The notes under the pieces: generated by a model | Told to the model about the DNA's origin: nothing | Seen by the model: the letters and a program-made list of their open reading frames with translations, nothing else | The model's database searches: none | NCBI GenBank assembly: GCA_039180875.1 | Contig: JBCDCY010000002.1 | Coordinates: 310,001 to 374,000 of the forward strand | Origin: JBCDCY01 sp039180875 | GTDB taxonomy: Bacteria > Pseudomonadota > Alphaproteobacteria > Rhodobacterales > Rhodobacteraceae | Direction of reading: 5' to 3' | DNA: 64,000 nucleotides | Translations under genes and position numbers: made by a program | Part shown: positions 17,930 through 28,068 of the stretch, piece by piece | How the letters are laid out: every line of letters begins with the position of its first letter | How positions within the stretch are numbered: position 1 is the stretch's first letter

Positions 17930-19134
17930 CCCAGGGGATCGCGCCGCCAGCCATCCTCGAACGTCAGCGCCACGCAGCCGCTGACGCGAGCTACCCGGGC
18001 GAGCTCCGTCTCAAGCCGCGCCGTGCGGGCCTTGCCGAAGCGCACGCCTCGCTCGGGCCAGAGGGCCTGAACGACGAGCGGCCCGCCCGCGCCGTCGCGC
18101 TTCATGTCGATGCGGCCGACCAGGCGGTCGCGCTCCAACAGCGGAAAGACGTAGTAGCCGTAGCGTCGTCGCGCCGCCGGAACGAAGACCTCGATCCGGT
18201 AATGGAAGCCGAACAATCGCTCGGCCCGTTGGCGGTCGCGGAGCGCGGGATCGAAGGGGCTGAGGACGCGCAGCCGGCCGGGCGGCTCGGGCGCCGCCTC
18301 CGCCGCCTCCTGCACATCGGGGCGGGCGACGTGGCGGCGAAAGCTGCCGTCGTGCATCTCCACATCCACCTCGATCAGCCCATGGCCGAGACGCGCCTGG
18401 CACCAAGCTTTCGCCTCCTCCGGCGTGACGGCGGCCCAGAAGGCGGCGATCTCGCCCGACGTGGCAAAGCCCAGGCGGTCGAGCGCGCTGGTGCAGGCCC
18501 AGTCGATCACCTCGGCCTCAGACGGCTCAGCCAGCCGCACCGTCTCCGGGATCACCCGCTCCGTCAGGTCGAAGACCTTCTGGAAGCCGTCGCGCCGGGT
18601 GATCGCCAGGGCGCCGCAGCGCCAGAGATATTCCAGCGCGGTCTTGGAGGGGTGCCAGTCCCACCAGCCGCCGGAGCTGCGCGGCTCGTCCGTTCCGACC
18701 TCCCGCGCCTTCACCGGTCCGTGCTCGCGGATATGGTCGAGGACGAGGTCCAGTCGCTCCTCGAACCCGCCCCGGCGCCATTTGCCGAGGCGCTCGAACA
18801 GCCGCACCCGGTCCCGGGCAAAGCGCAGGCGCCAGTAGGGAAAGAACGCCGTGGGGATGACCGCGGCGTCGTGGGTCCAGTGCTCGAAAAGCGTGCGGTC
18901 GCGCTCCAAGAGCGGGGCGAGGTGCTGCGGGCGGTAGCGCTGGCGACGGGCGGAGAGGATCATGTGGTGCGCCCGCTCCACCGTATTGATGCTGTCGACC
19001 TGGACGAAGCCGAGCGCCTCGATCAGCGCGAGCAGGCCGGCCTTGCCCGGCACCTCCGGCCCCGTCGGCGACAATCCCTGATGGGCCAGAAACAGGCGCC
19101 GTGCGAGGGGGTTGGAGAGCGTCGGGCGGGTCAT
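17926..19134 (-). CDS. YcaQ-family winged-helix DNA glycosylase (interstrand crosslink repair)
   Basis: 402 aa; I chose the ATG whose complement is at 19132-19134 because the family consensus begins just after it. The N-terminal segment LGFVQVDSINTVERAHH carries the Q-x-D signature (Gln45, Asp47) of the HTH_42 superfamily, whose members (YcaQ/AlkX, AlkZ) unhook alkylated or crosslinked bases. Winged-helix repeats follow, then a C-terminal beta domain (PLLERDRLVGRIDMKRDG). Normal length for the family. It is transcribed against the ABC operon and probably independently of ilvB, which ends 202 bp upstream. The family assignment is firm; activity is inferred. Confidence 0.85.
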   Translation of the reverse strand: MTRPTLSNPLARRLFLAHQGLSPTGPEVPGKAGLLALIEALGFVQVDSINTVERAHHMILSARRQRYRPQHLAPLLERDRTLFEHWTHDAAVIPTAFFPYWRLRFARDRVRLFERLGKWRRGGFEERLDLVLDHIREHGPVKAREVGTDEPRSSGGWWDWHPSKTALEYLWRCGALAITRRDGFQKVFDLTERVIPETVRLAEPSEAEVIDWACTSALDRLGFATSGEIAAFWAAVTPEEAKAWCQARLGHGLIEVDVEMHDGSFRRHVARPDVQEAAEAAPEPPGRLRVLSPFDPALRDRQRAERLFGFHYRIEVFVPAARRRYGYYVFPLLERDRLVGRIDMKRDGAGGPLVVQALWPERGVRFGKARTARLETELARVARVSGCVALTFEDGWRRDPLG

Positions 19135-19231
19135 CGCCGCAGCCCTAGGCGGGCGCGGGCGGGGGAACAACCCGGAATCGGCGATGGCGCCTCCGCGGCG
19201 GGCTGGGCGTCCCCTTGCCATCGCCGCATTT

Positions 19232-19284
19232 GGATGTTTGGACCAGCGAGAAAGGGGCCCGCCTTCGCAGTGGCCCAAATATCC
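19232..19284. repeat. palindromic intergenic repeat, copy A
   Basis: A 53-bp imperfect palindrome in the 202-bp gap between ycaQ and ilvB. The arms are GGATGTTTGGACCA (19232-19245) and TGGCCCAAATATCC (19271-19284), 12 of 14 positions complementary. The spacer includes GAGAAAGGGGCCC. The same unit appears at 26102 and 48505. Transcribed, it would fold into a hairpin. Apart from this element the gap shows nothing coding. Confidence 0.65.
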
Positions 19285-19336
19285 CCGCCGGAGGCAGGCG
19301 TCGCGGCAGGCGCGCCGGCGGGGAGAAGGCGCGCCG

Positions 19337-21094
<1,758 letters not shown>

Positions 21095-21146
21095 CCGTCT
21101 CACTCCATCCTGGGCATCTCGCCCGTGCCATCGGCCGTTCGGCCAC

Positions 21147-21170
21147 AAAAAAACCCCCGCTCGGGGGGCT
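21147..21170 (-). terminator. rho-independent terminator upstream of ilvB, probable attenuator
   Basis: Read on the minus strand: a CCCCC / GGGGG stem (21154-21158 with 21163-21167, loop GAGC) followed at once by seven T. It lies about 55 nt before the ilvB start and just after a short leader reading frame, the arrangement of a transcription attenuator. A competing stem is possible between 21173-21183 and 21214-21224 (11 bp with one mismatch). Confidence 0.65.
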
Positions 21171-21196
21171 CTGGCGCGTCGGGTCGTTGCGGCGGG

Positions 21197-21250
21197 CTAA
21201 CTTGCCCGTCGATCCCGTCGCGCCCATCCGATTACGAGGTCTTGCATCAT
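21197..21250 (-). CDS. candidate ilvB leader peptide (17 aa)
   Basis: The frame MMQDLVIGWARRDRRAS, stop at 21197-21199, lies just upstream of the terminator hairpin. A GGAG ribosome site sits six bases before the first ATG. It contains Leu-Val-Ile side by side, one codon for each branched-chain amino acid, with GTA for Val, a codon that is scarce in such a GC-rich genome. Shortage of any charged branched-chain tRNA could stall the ribosome there and change folding of the downstream RNA. This is a hypothesis: three control codons is fewer than in enteric ilv leaders. A start at 21262 would add four residues. Confidence 0.4.
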   Translation of the reverse strand: MMQDLVIGWARRDRRAS

Positions 21251-21262
21251 CACGGTCTCCAT

Positions 21263-21566
21263 CGGTCCGTTGCTTCTACGCGGAAATCCGGCCCGGTCAA
21301 GCATCTGGATGGCGAAAGTCGCGGATTTCTGGAGAAAAGTGTAGATTTCTTGCGTACGCCTGCCTTTGCGCGACACTTTTGCCATCGCGTGGTCGCTTTG
21401 CCGTGTCGGGTCTTGCGCCGAAGCGTGGGATCAAATCCCCGTAGAGCCGGGAACTTGCCCTTTACAAACGCGGGAGGTTTCGGTTCACAAGTCTTTGCCG
21501 GGGCGCTACCGTTTGCGCCCTTACCGATCCATCCGGGTGGTCAACCGGATCTAGTGGGAGGATAAT
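21263..21566. promoter_or_regulatory. divergent control region between ilvB and the first TRAP operon
   Basis: About 300 bp without a convincing gene; it must hold the ilvB promoter (leftward) and the dctP promoter (rightward). It contains an inverted repeat AAAAGTGT (21336-21343) / ACACTTTT (21373-21380) of unknown meaning and a GGGAGGA ribosome site for dctP at about 21555-21561. I see no clear -35/-10 pair that I would commit to. Confidence 0.4.
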
Positions 21567-22649
21567 ATGGATCGTCGCTCTTTCATTAAGGCGTCAGCGC
21601 TCGGCTCGACTGCGGCAGCAACCAGCCTGGCAGCGCCCGCCCTTGCCCAGGGAACGCGCAAGCTCACCATGGTGACGAGCTGGGGTCGCGGCCTGGCCGG
21701 GGTGTTCGACGCCGCCGTCTACACCGCTGATGCCATCAACGCCATGTCCGACGGCACGCTCGAGGTCGAGGTGAAGGCCGCGGGTGAGCTGGTCGGCGCC
21801 TTCGAGGTGTTCGATGCGGTCTCGGCCGGGCAGGCCGACATGTATCACGCGGCCGACTACTACTTCATCAACCAGCACCCGGCCTTTGCGTTCTACACCG
21901 GCGTGCCCTTCGGCATGGAAGCGACTGAGCTCAACAACTGGTACTACCACGACGATGGTAAGCGGTTGCACCATGAGCTCGGCGAGATCTTCAACCTGCG
22001 CTCGTTCCTGGCCGGCAACACCGGCACCCAGGCGGGCGGCTGGTTCCGCAACCAGATCAACGGGCCGGAGGACTTCAACGGCCTGAAGTTCCGGATGCCC
22101 GGCCTCGGCGGCAAGGCGCTCGGCTATCTCGGCGCCTCGGTGCAGAACCTGCCCGGTGCCGAGGTCTACCAGGCGCTCGCCTCCGGTGCGATCGACGGCA
22201 CCGAGTGGATCGGGCCCTGGGCGGACGAGAAGGCCGGCTTCCAGGAGATCACCAAGTTCTACTACACCGCGGGCTTCCATGAGCCGGCGGCCGGTCTCTC
22301 CGTTGCCGTCAACCTCGAGGTCTTCAACAGCCTCACGCCGGCCCAGCAGGCGGTGATCGAGCATGCCTCGGCCTCGGCCAACGTCTGGAACCTCAGCCAG
22401 TACCTGATGAACAACGGTGCGGCGCTCGAGCGGCTGAAGGCCGGCGGCGTCTCGGTCCTCGAATTCCCGGACAGCGTCTGGGATGCCTTCGGGACCGCGT
22501 CCCAGCAGGTCTATGACGAGTTCCTGGGCGATGAGCTCTTCAAGCAGCACTACGACAGCTACATCGCCTCGATGCGGGCGTCGTCGGGCTGGCTGACGGC
22601 CTCGACCTCCGTCTACCGGACCCAGCGCGACCGGGTCCTCGGCGCCTAA
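21567..22649 (+). CDS. TRAP transporter solute-binding protein (DctP family, Tat-exported)
   Basis: 360 aa. The N-terminus MDRRSFIKASALGSTAAATS is a twin-arginine (Tat) signal ending near A-L-A-Q, so the protein is probably exported folded. The mature part has the DctP layout: EVFDAVSAGQADMYHAADYY, the conserved Arg region GLKFRMPGLGGKALGYLG and AIDGTEWIGPWADEKAGF. It belongs to the group often linked to mannitol, keto-acid or chloroaromatic TRAP systems. It hands the substrate, usually a carboxylate, to the DctQ/DctM pair encoded next, and a hairpin separates it from them. The exact ligand is unknown. Confidence 0.9.
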   Translation: MDRRSFIKASALGSTAAATSLAAPALAQGTRKLTMVTSWGRGLAGVFDAAVYTADAINAMSDGTLEVEVKAAGELVGAFEVFDAVSAGQADMYHAADYYFINQHPAFAFYTGVPFGMEATELNNWYYHDDGKRLHHELGEIFNLRSFLAGNTGTQAGGWFRNQINGPEDFNGLKFRMPGLGGKALGYLGASVQNLPGAEVYQALASGAIDGTEWIGPWADEKAGFQEITKFYYTAGFHEPAAGLSVAVNLEVFNSLTPAQQAVIEHASASANVWNLSQYLMNNGAALERLKAGGVSVLEFPDSVWDAFGTASQQVYDEFLGDELFKQHYDSYIASMRASSGWLTASTSVYRTQRDRVLGA

Positions 22650-22659
22650 GGTTGGAACC

Positions 22660-22695
22660 GATGCGCCCCGTCATGCCAAGCGGGCGGGGCGCATC
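22660..22695 (+). terminator. strong hairpin between dctP and dctQ (operon 1)
   Basis: A perfect 11-bp stem GATGCGCCCCG (22660-22670) / CGGGGCGCATC (22685-22695) with a 14-nt loop lies 10 nt after the dctP stop. There is no T-run, so it is more likely an mRNA-stabilising or partially terminating structure that raises binding-protein levels relative to the membrane subunits. The second TRAP operon has hairpins at the same place. Confidence 0.6.
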
Positions 22696-22761
22696 TCCCT
22701 TGCCGGGCTACGCCCCGGTATCGTCCCCCAAAGTGAGGTCTAAGAGTGAGGACAGCGCGCC

Positions 22762-23658
22762 ATGATTGACGCCATCCTCCTGCTTCTGACGGAGCTCTTT
22801 AATGGCTTCGTCAACATCTTCATCGCTCTGTCCCAGCCGCTGAGCTGGCTCGATTGGTCCGATCCCCAGGCGCTGATCCGCTTCATCTACTACGGCGGCT
22901 CGCACCAGTTCCTGTTCTCGCTCATCGTCATCCTGCTCTTCATCCTGGTGATTGGCCTGATCCGGCGGCCGTTCCTGTGGGGCGTGACCACGGGCCTTGA
23001 GTTCTTCGGCAACTGGATGGGTCGGATCTTTGCCTGGGTCGGCCTGATGATGGTGCTGCAGCAGATCATGATCGTCTTTCTGCAGCGCATCTTCCGGGTC
23101 TCCGAGATCTCGCTGGCGCCGGGCGGCGCGGCCTTCACCCGCGACCTCAGCTGGTGGTCGGAGGAGCTGAAGCTCTACAACGCCATCGTCGTCTGCCTCT
23201 GCTGTGCCTACACCTTCATCCAGGGCGGCCATGTCCGGGTGGATCTGTTCTATGCCGGGGTGCGCTATCGCACGAAACGCATCATCGACATGGCGGGCTC
23301 GCTGATCTTCATCCTGCCGTCGATGTCGCTGATTTGGCTCTATGCCTGGTACTTCATGTGGCGCCATCTGGTGACGCCCAAGGTTTCCGCCTCCGACCAG
23401 TTGGAGTTGATGGAGCGCCGGGCCCAGCTGCTGCGCTGGGATCGGGAGACCATCGGTTTCTCACCCAACGGCTTCGACGAATACTGGCTCTTCAAGCTGC
23501 TGATCGTGCTGTTCGCCGGCACGATGTTCCTGCAGGGGGTCGCCACCTTCTTCCGCGCCCTGCTGGAGTACATCGAGGGACCGGAGGCTGAAGGCAAGCA
23601 TCTCGACAAGGACAGACTGGACGACGAGGTGGCCGAGGCCGCCGCAACCGCGCACTAG
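22762..23658 (+). CDS. TRAP transporter small membrane subunit (DctQ family)
   Basis: 298 aa, longer than the usual 160-220 aa DctQ. Hydrophobic segments are at about residues 48-68, 90-112, 134-155, 172-195 and 240-262. The family-typical stretch with YTFIQGGHVRVDLFY is at about residues 151-165. The additional N-terminal membrane part is seen in the long TRAP subgroup that also has a long DctM, as here. It forms the membrane complex with the next gene product. It starts 112 nt after dctP. Confidence 0.85.
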   Translation: MIDAILLLLTELFNGFVNIFIALSQPLSWLDWSDPQALIRFIYYGGSHQFLFSLIVILLFILVIGLIRRPFLWGVTTGLEFFGNWMGRIFAWVGLMMVLQQIMIVFLQRIFRVSEISLAPGGAAFTRDLSWWSEELKLYNAIVVCLCCAYTFIQGGHVRVDLFYAGVRYRTKRIIDMAGSLIFILPSMSLIWLYAWYFMWRHLVTPKVSASDQLELMERRAQLLRWDRETIGFSPNGFDEYWLFKLLIVLFAGTMFLQGVATFFRALLEYIEGPEAEGKHLDKDRLDDEVAEAAATAH

Positions 23659-23713
23659 CGCAACAACACAAGCGCGGCGCAAAGTCCGCGCGGTACGGGG
23701 GGCGGAACGGTCC

Positions 23714-26074
23714 ATGCTTTTTGGCCTCGATGGCGTCGAAGTCGGCCTGATCATCGTCTTCATCTGCCTCTTCAGCGGCATCATGACCGGCTTTCCGGTC
23801 GGCTTCGCCATCGGCGGCTCGGCCGTCGTCAGCTTTGCCATCCTCGCGGTTCTCGATAACGGCGCCTATCTCACGCGAGAGGTGATCGACACCGGCAGCC
23901 AGGCCTACCGCGATCTGGTCAACTCCGGCGTCAACGCCTTCGACATCTCGCATTTCCGATACCCGGACTTGCCGACAACGACGGAGCCGCTCTTTACCGG
24001 CGGCTGGGAGCAGGCGCTCAACCGCTATCTCTCCTTCATCGTCAACCGGATGAACGAGCGGGTGATCGCCGGCGCCTCGATCGAGACGCTGCTGGCGGTG
24101 CTGATGTTCGTGCTGATGGGCATCACGCTAGAGCGCTCGCGCATCGCCAACGACCTGCTGACGACCATGGCCCGGGTGTTCGGCCCGCTGCCGGGCGGCC
24201 TTGCCGTCTCCGTCGTGGTAGTGGGCGCCTTCCTCGCCGCCTCCACCGGGATCGTCGGCGCCACCGTGGTGACGATGGGGCTCTTGTCGCTGCCGACAAT
24301 GCTGCGCAACAACTACTCGCCGGAACTGGCGACCGGGGTGATCTCCGCCTCCGGCACGCTGGGCCAGATCATCCCGCCGTCGATCGTCATCGTGCTGCTC
24401 GGCACCCTGGCCGGCGACCTCTATGCCACGGCGCAGGAGGAACGGGCCCAGGCGGCGGGCTGTCAGGACGCGCTCACCTTCCTCGGTGAGCCCGCGGTGC
24501 TGTCGGTCGGCACGCTCTTTCAGGCGGCGATCCTGCCGGGCATCTTCCTCGCCGGGCTCTACGGGGCCTATGCCCTCGGCTACGCTATCTTCCGGCCGCA
24601 GAACGCGCCGCCGGTCGGCGGCGCGGGTGGCGGGGCGATCGGCGCCGGGCGCAACCATGGCCTGACCTGGTTCCTCGCCGTCCCGGTGCTGCTCGTCGGC
24701 GTCGCCTGGGGCATGGTGCAGACCAACGTCGCCGGCAACCAGTCGATCTTCATCAGCTCCATCGCCGATATCGGCGCGCAGGCGGAGTTGCGCACCAATG
24801 TCGGTGCCGAGTGTCAGGAAAGCATGATCGAGCTGCACGGGCAGGAGCGCTGGGACCGCGCCGTCGCGCAACAGGCCGAGATCGACGCGGCCGGCGGCGA
24901 CACCACCCAGGAGGAGCGCACCCGCACGCCCGAGCAGATCGAGACCGCCCGGGCCGAGGCGATCGCCGCCGCCGCGCCGATCTCCTCCGGCCTGCTGACC
25001 GTGGTGGTGCTGCTCGCGCTTACCCTGGCCGTCGCCTACGGCGTCGCACCCTACGAGCCGCTGACGCCCCTGCTGATCGGGGCGGGCGGGCTGATCCTGG
25101 CGCTGATGTTCGACGCCGCCTTCATCTCTCCCGTGGCCTCGCCCGGCACCGCCTTTCTGATCCTGGCGATCCCCTTCGCCTTCATCTTCTGGGGGATGCG
25201 GGGCGCAATCCGGCGGCTGGCGCAGAACGAGCTGCTGCGGGTGGTCTTCCCGCCGCTGGTGCTGATCGTCGCCGTCCTCGGCTCGATCCTCGGCGGGGTG
25301 ACCAATCCGACCCCGGCCGCCGCCCTCGGCGCCGGCGGCGCCCTGATGCTCGCCGCCTACCGAAAGTTGCGGGAGGAGAACCGCAGCGGCCGACTGATCC
25401 TGATCGCCAGCTTCTCGATCGTCATCATGCTGCTCTTCGGTGTGAATTTCGATCTGCGCACGGGCATCGAGAATATCCCGTTCGAGAACGGCGTGGCGAT
25501 CCTGATCGCCCAGATCGCCTATCACCTGGCATTCTTCGGCATCCTCTACTCCTGCTGGGTGCTCTTCGCCTCCCGCGTGCTGACACCGGTGGTGCGCGAG
25601 ACGGCGAAGGTCACCTCGATGGTCTTCACCATCCTGATCGGCTCCCAGCTTCTCAACCTCGTCGTCATTTCCTTCGGCGGGGAGCACTACATCCAGGAGT
25701 TCCTGCGCTCCTTCGATCGGGAGTGGGTGGTCTTCCTCTTCGTGATGCTGGTGCTCTTCATCCTGGGCTTCGTGCTCGACTTTCTGGAGATCATCTACAT
25801 CGTCATCCCGATCGTCGGGCCGGTGATCTATGGCGGCACCCTCGACCCGAAATGGGTGACGATCATGATCGCGGTGAACCTGCAGACCTCGTTCCTCACG
25901 CCCCCCTTCGGCTTCGCCCTCTTCTACCTGCGGGGGGTGGCGCCGCCTCAGGTGACGACGGGGCACATCTACCGCGGGGTCGTGCCGTTCGTGGTGATCC
26001 AGGTGGTGGGTTTGGCGCTGCTCTGGCTCTTCCCGGGGATCGTGACGATCGTGCCGAACCTGCTCGGGCCGTAA
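23714..26074 (+). CDS. TRAP transporter large membrane subunit (DctM family), extended form
   Basis: 786 aa, far beyond the usual 425-450 aa. The N-terminal core has the DctM signatures (FPVGFAIGGSAVVSF, the SASTGIVGATVV-like stretch, ISASGTLGQIIPPSIVIVLL). An insertion region from about residue 290 to 590 adds a soluble Glu/Gln-rich stretch (about 355-420) and several extra membrane spans. The C-terminal core resumes with FVLDFLEIIYIVIPIVGPV and LTPPFGFALFYLRGVAPP. It is the Na+-dependent translocation subunit in the inner membrane. The long form goes with the long DctQ of this operon and contrasts with the 529-aa DctM at 52333. Confidence 0.87.
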   Translation: MLFGLDGVEVGLIIVFICLFSGIMTGFPVGFAIGGSAVVSFAILAVLDNGAYLTREVIDTGSQAYRDLVNSGVNAFDISHFRYPDLPTTTEPLFTGGWEQALNRYLSFIVNRMNERVIAGASIETLLAVLMFVLMGITLERSRIANDLLTTMARVFGPLPGGLAVSVVVVGAFLAASTGIVGATVVTMGLLSLPTMLRNNYSPELATGVISASGTLGQIIPPSIVIVLLGTLAGDLYATAQEERAQAAGCQDALTFLGEPAVLSVGTLFQAAILPGIFLAGLYGAYALGYAIFRPQNAPPVGGAGGGAIGAGRNHGLTWFLAVPVLLVGVAWGMVQTNVAGNQSIFISSIADIGAQAELRTNVGAECQESMIELHGQERWDRAVAQQAEIDAAGGDTTQEERTRTPEQIETARAEAIAAAAPISSGLLTVVVLLALTLAVAYGVAPYEPLTPLLIGAGGLILALMFDAAFISPVASPGTAFLILAIPFAFIFWGMRGAIRRLAQNELLRVVFPPLVLIVAVLGSILGGVTNPTPAAALGAGGALMLAAYRKLREENRSGRLILIASFSIVIMLLFGVNFDLRTGIENIPFENGVAILIAQIAYHLAFFGILYSCWVLFASRVLTPVVRETAKVTSMVFTILIGSQLLNLVVISFGGEHYIQEFLRSFDREWVVFLFVMLVLFILGFVLDFLEIIYIVIPIVGPVIYGGTLDPKWVTIMIAVNLQTSFLTPPFGFALFYLRGVAPPQVTTGHIYRGVVPFVVIQVVGLALLWLFPGIVTIVPNLLGP

Positions 26075-26101
26075 GGCGGGGGTCGGCGTCCGAAGGGTCT
26101 C

Positions 26102-26137
26102 ATGCCTCCGGCGGGGATGTTTGGGCCAGCAAGAAAG
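26102..26137. repeat. intergenic repeat, copy B
   Basis: ATGCCTCCGGCGGGGATGTT followed by TGGGCCAGCAAGAAAG. It matches copy C (48505 onwards) at nearly all of these 36 positions and the arm of copy A. Only the left arm is well kept; a faint right arm may lie at 26191-26205. It lies between the convergent dctM and ABC binding-protein genes. Confidence 0.6.
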
Positions 26138-26200
26138 CTGACGGGGCAGCCGGGTCTTGGCGCCAAGCAGCGGGGCCGTGCATCCCGGCGCTTTCTGTCC

Positions 26201-26237
26201 CAAAAAGCGAAACGCGGCCCAATGGGATGGGCCGCGC
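26201..26237 (-). terminator. terminator of the ABC binding-protein gene
   Basis: A 9-bp perfect stem (26213-26221 with 26228-26236, CGCGGCCCA / TGGGCCGCG, 6-nt loop) lies 20 nt past the stop of the minus-strand gene. On that strand it is followed by GTTTCGCTTTTT. It could also serve the convergent dctM transcript. Confidence 0.65.
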
Positions 26238-26256
26238 TCCCTGTCGGTGCAGCGCG

Positions 26257-27915
26257 TCAGAGGCCGAGAGAGGCCTTGTAGAGCGCGATCTGGGTCTCCC
26301 GCCCGATCTGGTCGGTGATGCCCTCCCAGGCCGCGGCGATGGCGTCGGCACCTTCTTGGACCGAGGCGTATTGCCCGGCATAGATCTTGGCCAGCTCGTC
26401 CTCGGCCACTGAGTAGTATTGGAAGATGCCGGGGATCCGGGGCTCGATCGCCGCGTTCGGGTGGTTGTAGCTGTCGGCGTTGGAGCCGAGATAGTCCTCG
26501 ACATAGGCCCGGTCGTAGCCCGCCTCCTGCCACTCGTCGAACTGGAAGTGGGACTGGCGGTAAGGCTGGAAGCCCGACGGGTAGGCCGAGGCCCAAAGCG
26601 ACAGGTCTTTGCCGCCGAGATGGGCGGCAGCCGACCAGGCGGCCTTCTTCCGCGTATCGTCGCCGTCGACCGTGGCCATCACGTAAACGCCCCAGCCGAT
26701 ATAGGCCATGTTGGGCGCCTCGTTCGCGCGATCCTCCCACGCGCCGGTGGCCGAGTTATAGACCTGATCCGAGCCCGGCAGGATGCCGAAGCCGACCACA
26801 TCGCCGACGACGGAGGTGTCGGAGGTGCGGGCGGACGAGCCCACATCGCCCCACCAGGTGAGGCTCGATCCGGTACCGGCCAGGAACTGCTGGAAGGCCG
26901 TCGTGCCGGGGTCGGCGTTGATCTGGTCGGCGGGATAGGCGCCGTCGGTCCCCACCAGCTCCATCACCTCTTCGATGGCGCGCACAAAGGCCGGGTTGTT
27001 CACCCGCGGCGTCATCGTCTCGGGATCGAACAGCCAGGCCGGGTCGTCGGGGTGCTTGGCATAGGCGGTCGCGCGATCCTCCAAGAAGTAGAAGCCGAAG
27101 CCGCCCCAGCCCTTCAGCGGGTCGAGGAAGCCGTGGGCGGAAAGACCCGTCAACGGATCGGTGCGCCCGGCGAGGAACTTCGAGTGCGCGTTCACCTCGG
27201 CCCAGGTCCTGGGCGGCGCCCAGTCGGTGCCATGCTCGGCCGCCCAGGCCTCGGCGAACTGGGCGTTCTCGTAGTAGTCCTTGCGGTAGGCGAAGGTGTG
27301 GCAGTCGCCGTCGATGGAGATCCGGTAGGTCTTGCCATCCCAGGTGCCGACGGGCGCCTTTAGGTAGTCGACATAGTCGTCCATGTCGATCAGGTCGGCG
27401 ACCCAGCCCGGCATCTCGGAGGCCATGCCGCGGCCGAGCACGTCGCCCTCGAACGGCGCGCCCATCTCGATGATATCAAAGTCCACCGTGCCGGTGGCAA
27501 TCGACTGCTGCAGACGGGCGTTGTAGTCGGCCTGCGCCAGGTCGATCCAGTTGATCGTGGCGCCGGTATAGGCCTCCCACGGCTTCAGGAAGCCGCGGAA
27601 GAGGAAGTTGTGCAGGTTCTGGTTGTTGAGCCCCATGAAGGTGAGCTCGACACCGGCGAACTCGCCCTCCTGCACGGTCTCCCGCGTGCCGCCAAGGCAC
27701 ATTTCGCCCACCTGCTGCCAGTCGGCATCGGTGGGGGAGCCGGCGCCGACGCCCGGGATCTTAAGGATATCGGCGCGCAGCGAATGGCCGTCGGCGCGTG
27801 CGAGGCCGGGCATTCCGGCCAGGGCCGTGGTGGCGCCGAACGCGGCCGCGCCCTTCAGCACGCTCCGCCGGCTCGCCTGCAGCGCCATCAGGCGGTTGTA
27901 GACGTCAACCCGCAT
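26257..27915 (-). CDS. stand-alone ABC extracellular solute-binding protein (family 1, Tat signal)
   Basis: 552 aa; start ATG read from 27915 with GGGAGGAGA upstream. Residues 15-45 form a twin-arginine leader (SRRSVLKGAAAFGATTALAG) ending at LARA-D. The mature protein is a large class I sugar-binding protein: GAPFEGDVLGRGMASEMPGW, TFAYRKDYYENAQFAEAWAA and a long C-terminal lobe. It is about 100 residues longer than the binding protein at 11535. No permease genes adjoin it; an ATPase of the right class is encoded at 30707 on the other strand. It may be a separately regulated component of an importer whose membrane genes are elsewhere. Ligand unknown. Confidence 0.82.
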   Translation of the reverse strand: MRVDVYNRLMALQASRRSVLKGAAAFGATTALAGMPGLARADGHSLRADILKIPGVGAGSPTDADWQQVGEMCLGGTRETVQEGEFAGVELTFMGLNNQNLHNFLFRGFLKPWEAYTGATINWIDLAQADYNARLQQSIATGTVDFDIIEMGAPFEGDVLGRGMASEMPGWVADLIDMDDYVDYLKAPVGTWDGKTYRISIDGDCHTFAYRKDYYENAQFAEAWAAEHGTDWAPPRTWAEVNAHSKFLAGRTDPLTGLSAHGFLDPLKGWGGFGFYFLEDRATAYAKHPDDPAWLFDPETMTPRVNNPAFVRAIEEVMELVGTDGAYPADQINADPGTTAFQQFLAGTGSSLTWWGDVGSSARTSDTSVVGDVVGFGILPGSDQVYNSATGAWEDRANEAPNMAYIGWGVYVMATVDGDDTRKKAAWSAAAHLGGKDLSLWASAYPSGFQPYRQSHFQFDEWQEAGYDRAYVEDYLGSNADSYNHPNAAIEPRIPGIFQYYSVAEDELAKIYAGQYASVQEGADAIAAAWEGITDQIGRETQIALYKASLGL

Positions 27916-28068
27916 CGGGGTCTCCTCCCTGTTGTTGTTTTTGCAGGGACGGAAGCACGCCCCGCGACAGTGGCCCGAGTATGAACGGCGATCCCCCCCT
28001 GTCAACGAAGCGCGCTTTCGGCGGGCTGCGGCGCGGGCTAGAACGGGGTGCGCGGCGGAGGGGTTCGG

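Noticed and set aside
21336..21380. Inverted repeat AAAAGTGT/ACACTTTT upstream of the first TRAP operon as a regulator operator.
   Set aside because: The arms are short and 29 bp apart, and no regulator gene is adjacent; not strong enough for a call beyond mention in the control region.
24128..26740. Long minus-strand open frame opposite dctM.
   Set aside because: Its His/Asp/Arg-rich low-complexity product mirrors the codon bias of the membrane protein on the other strand; it also crosses the dctM end and the terminator region.
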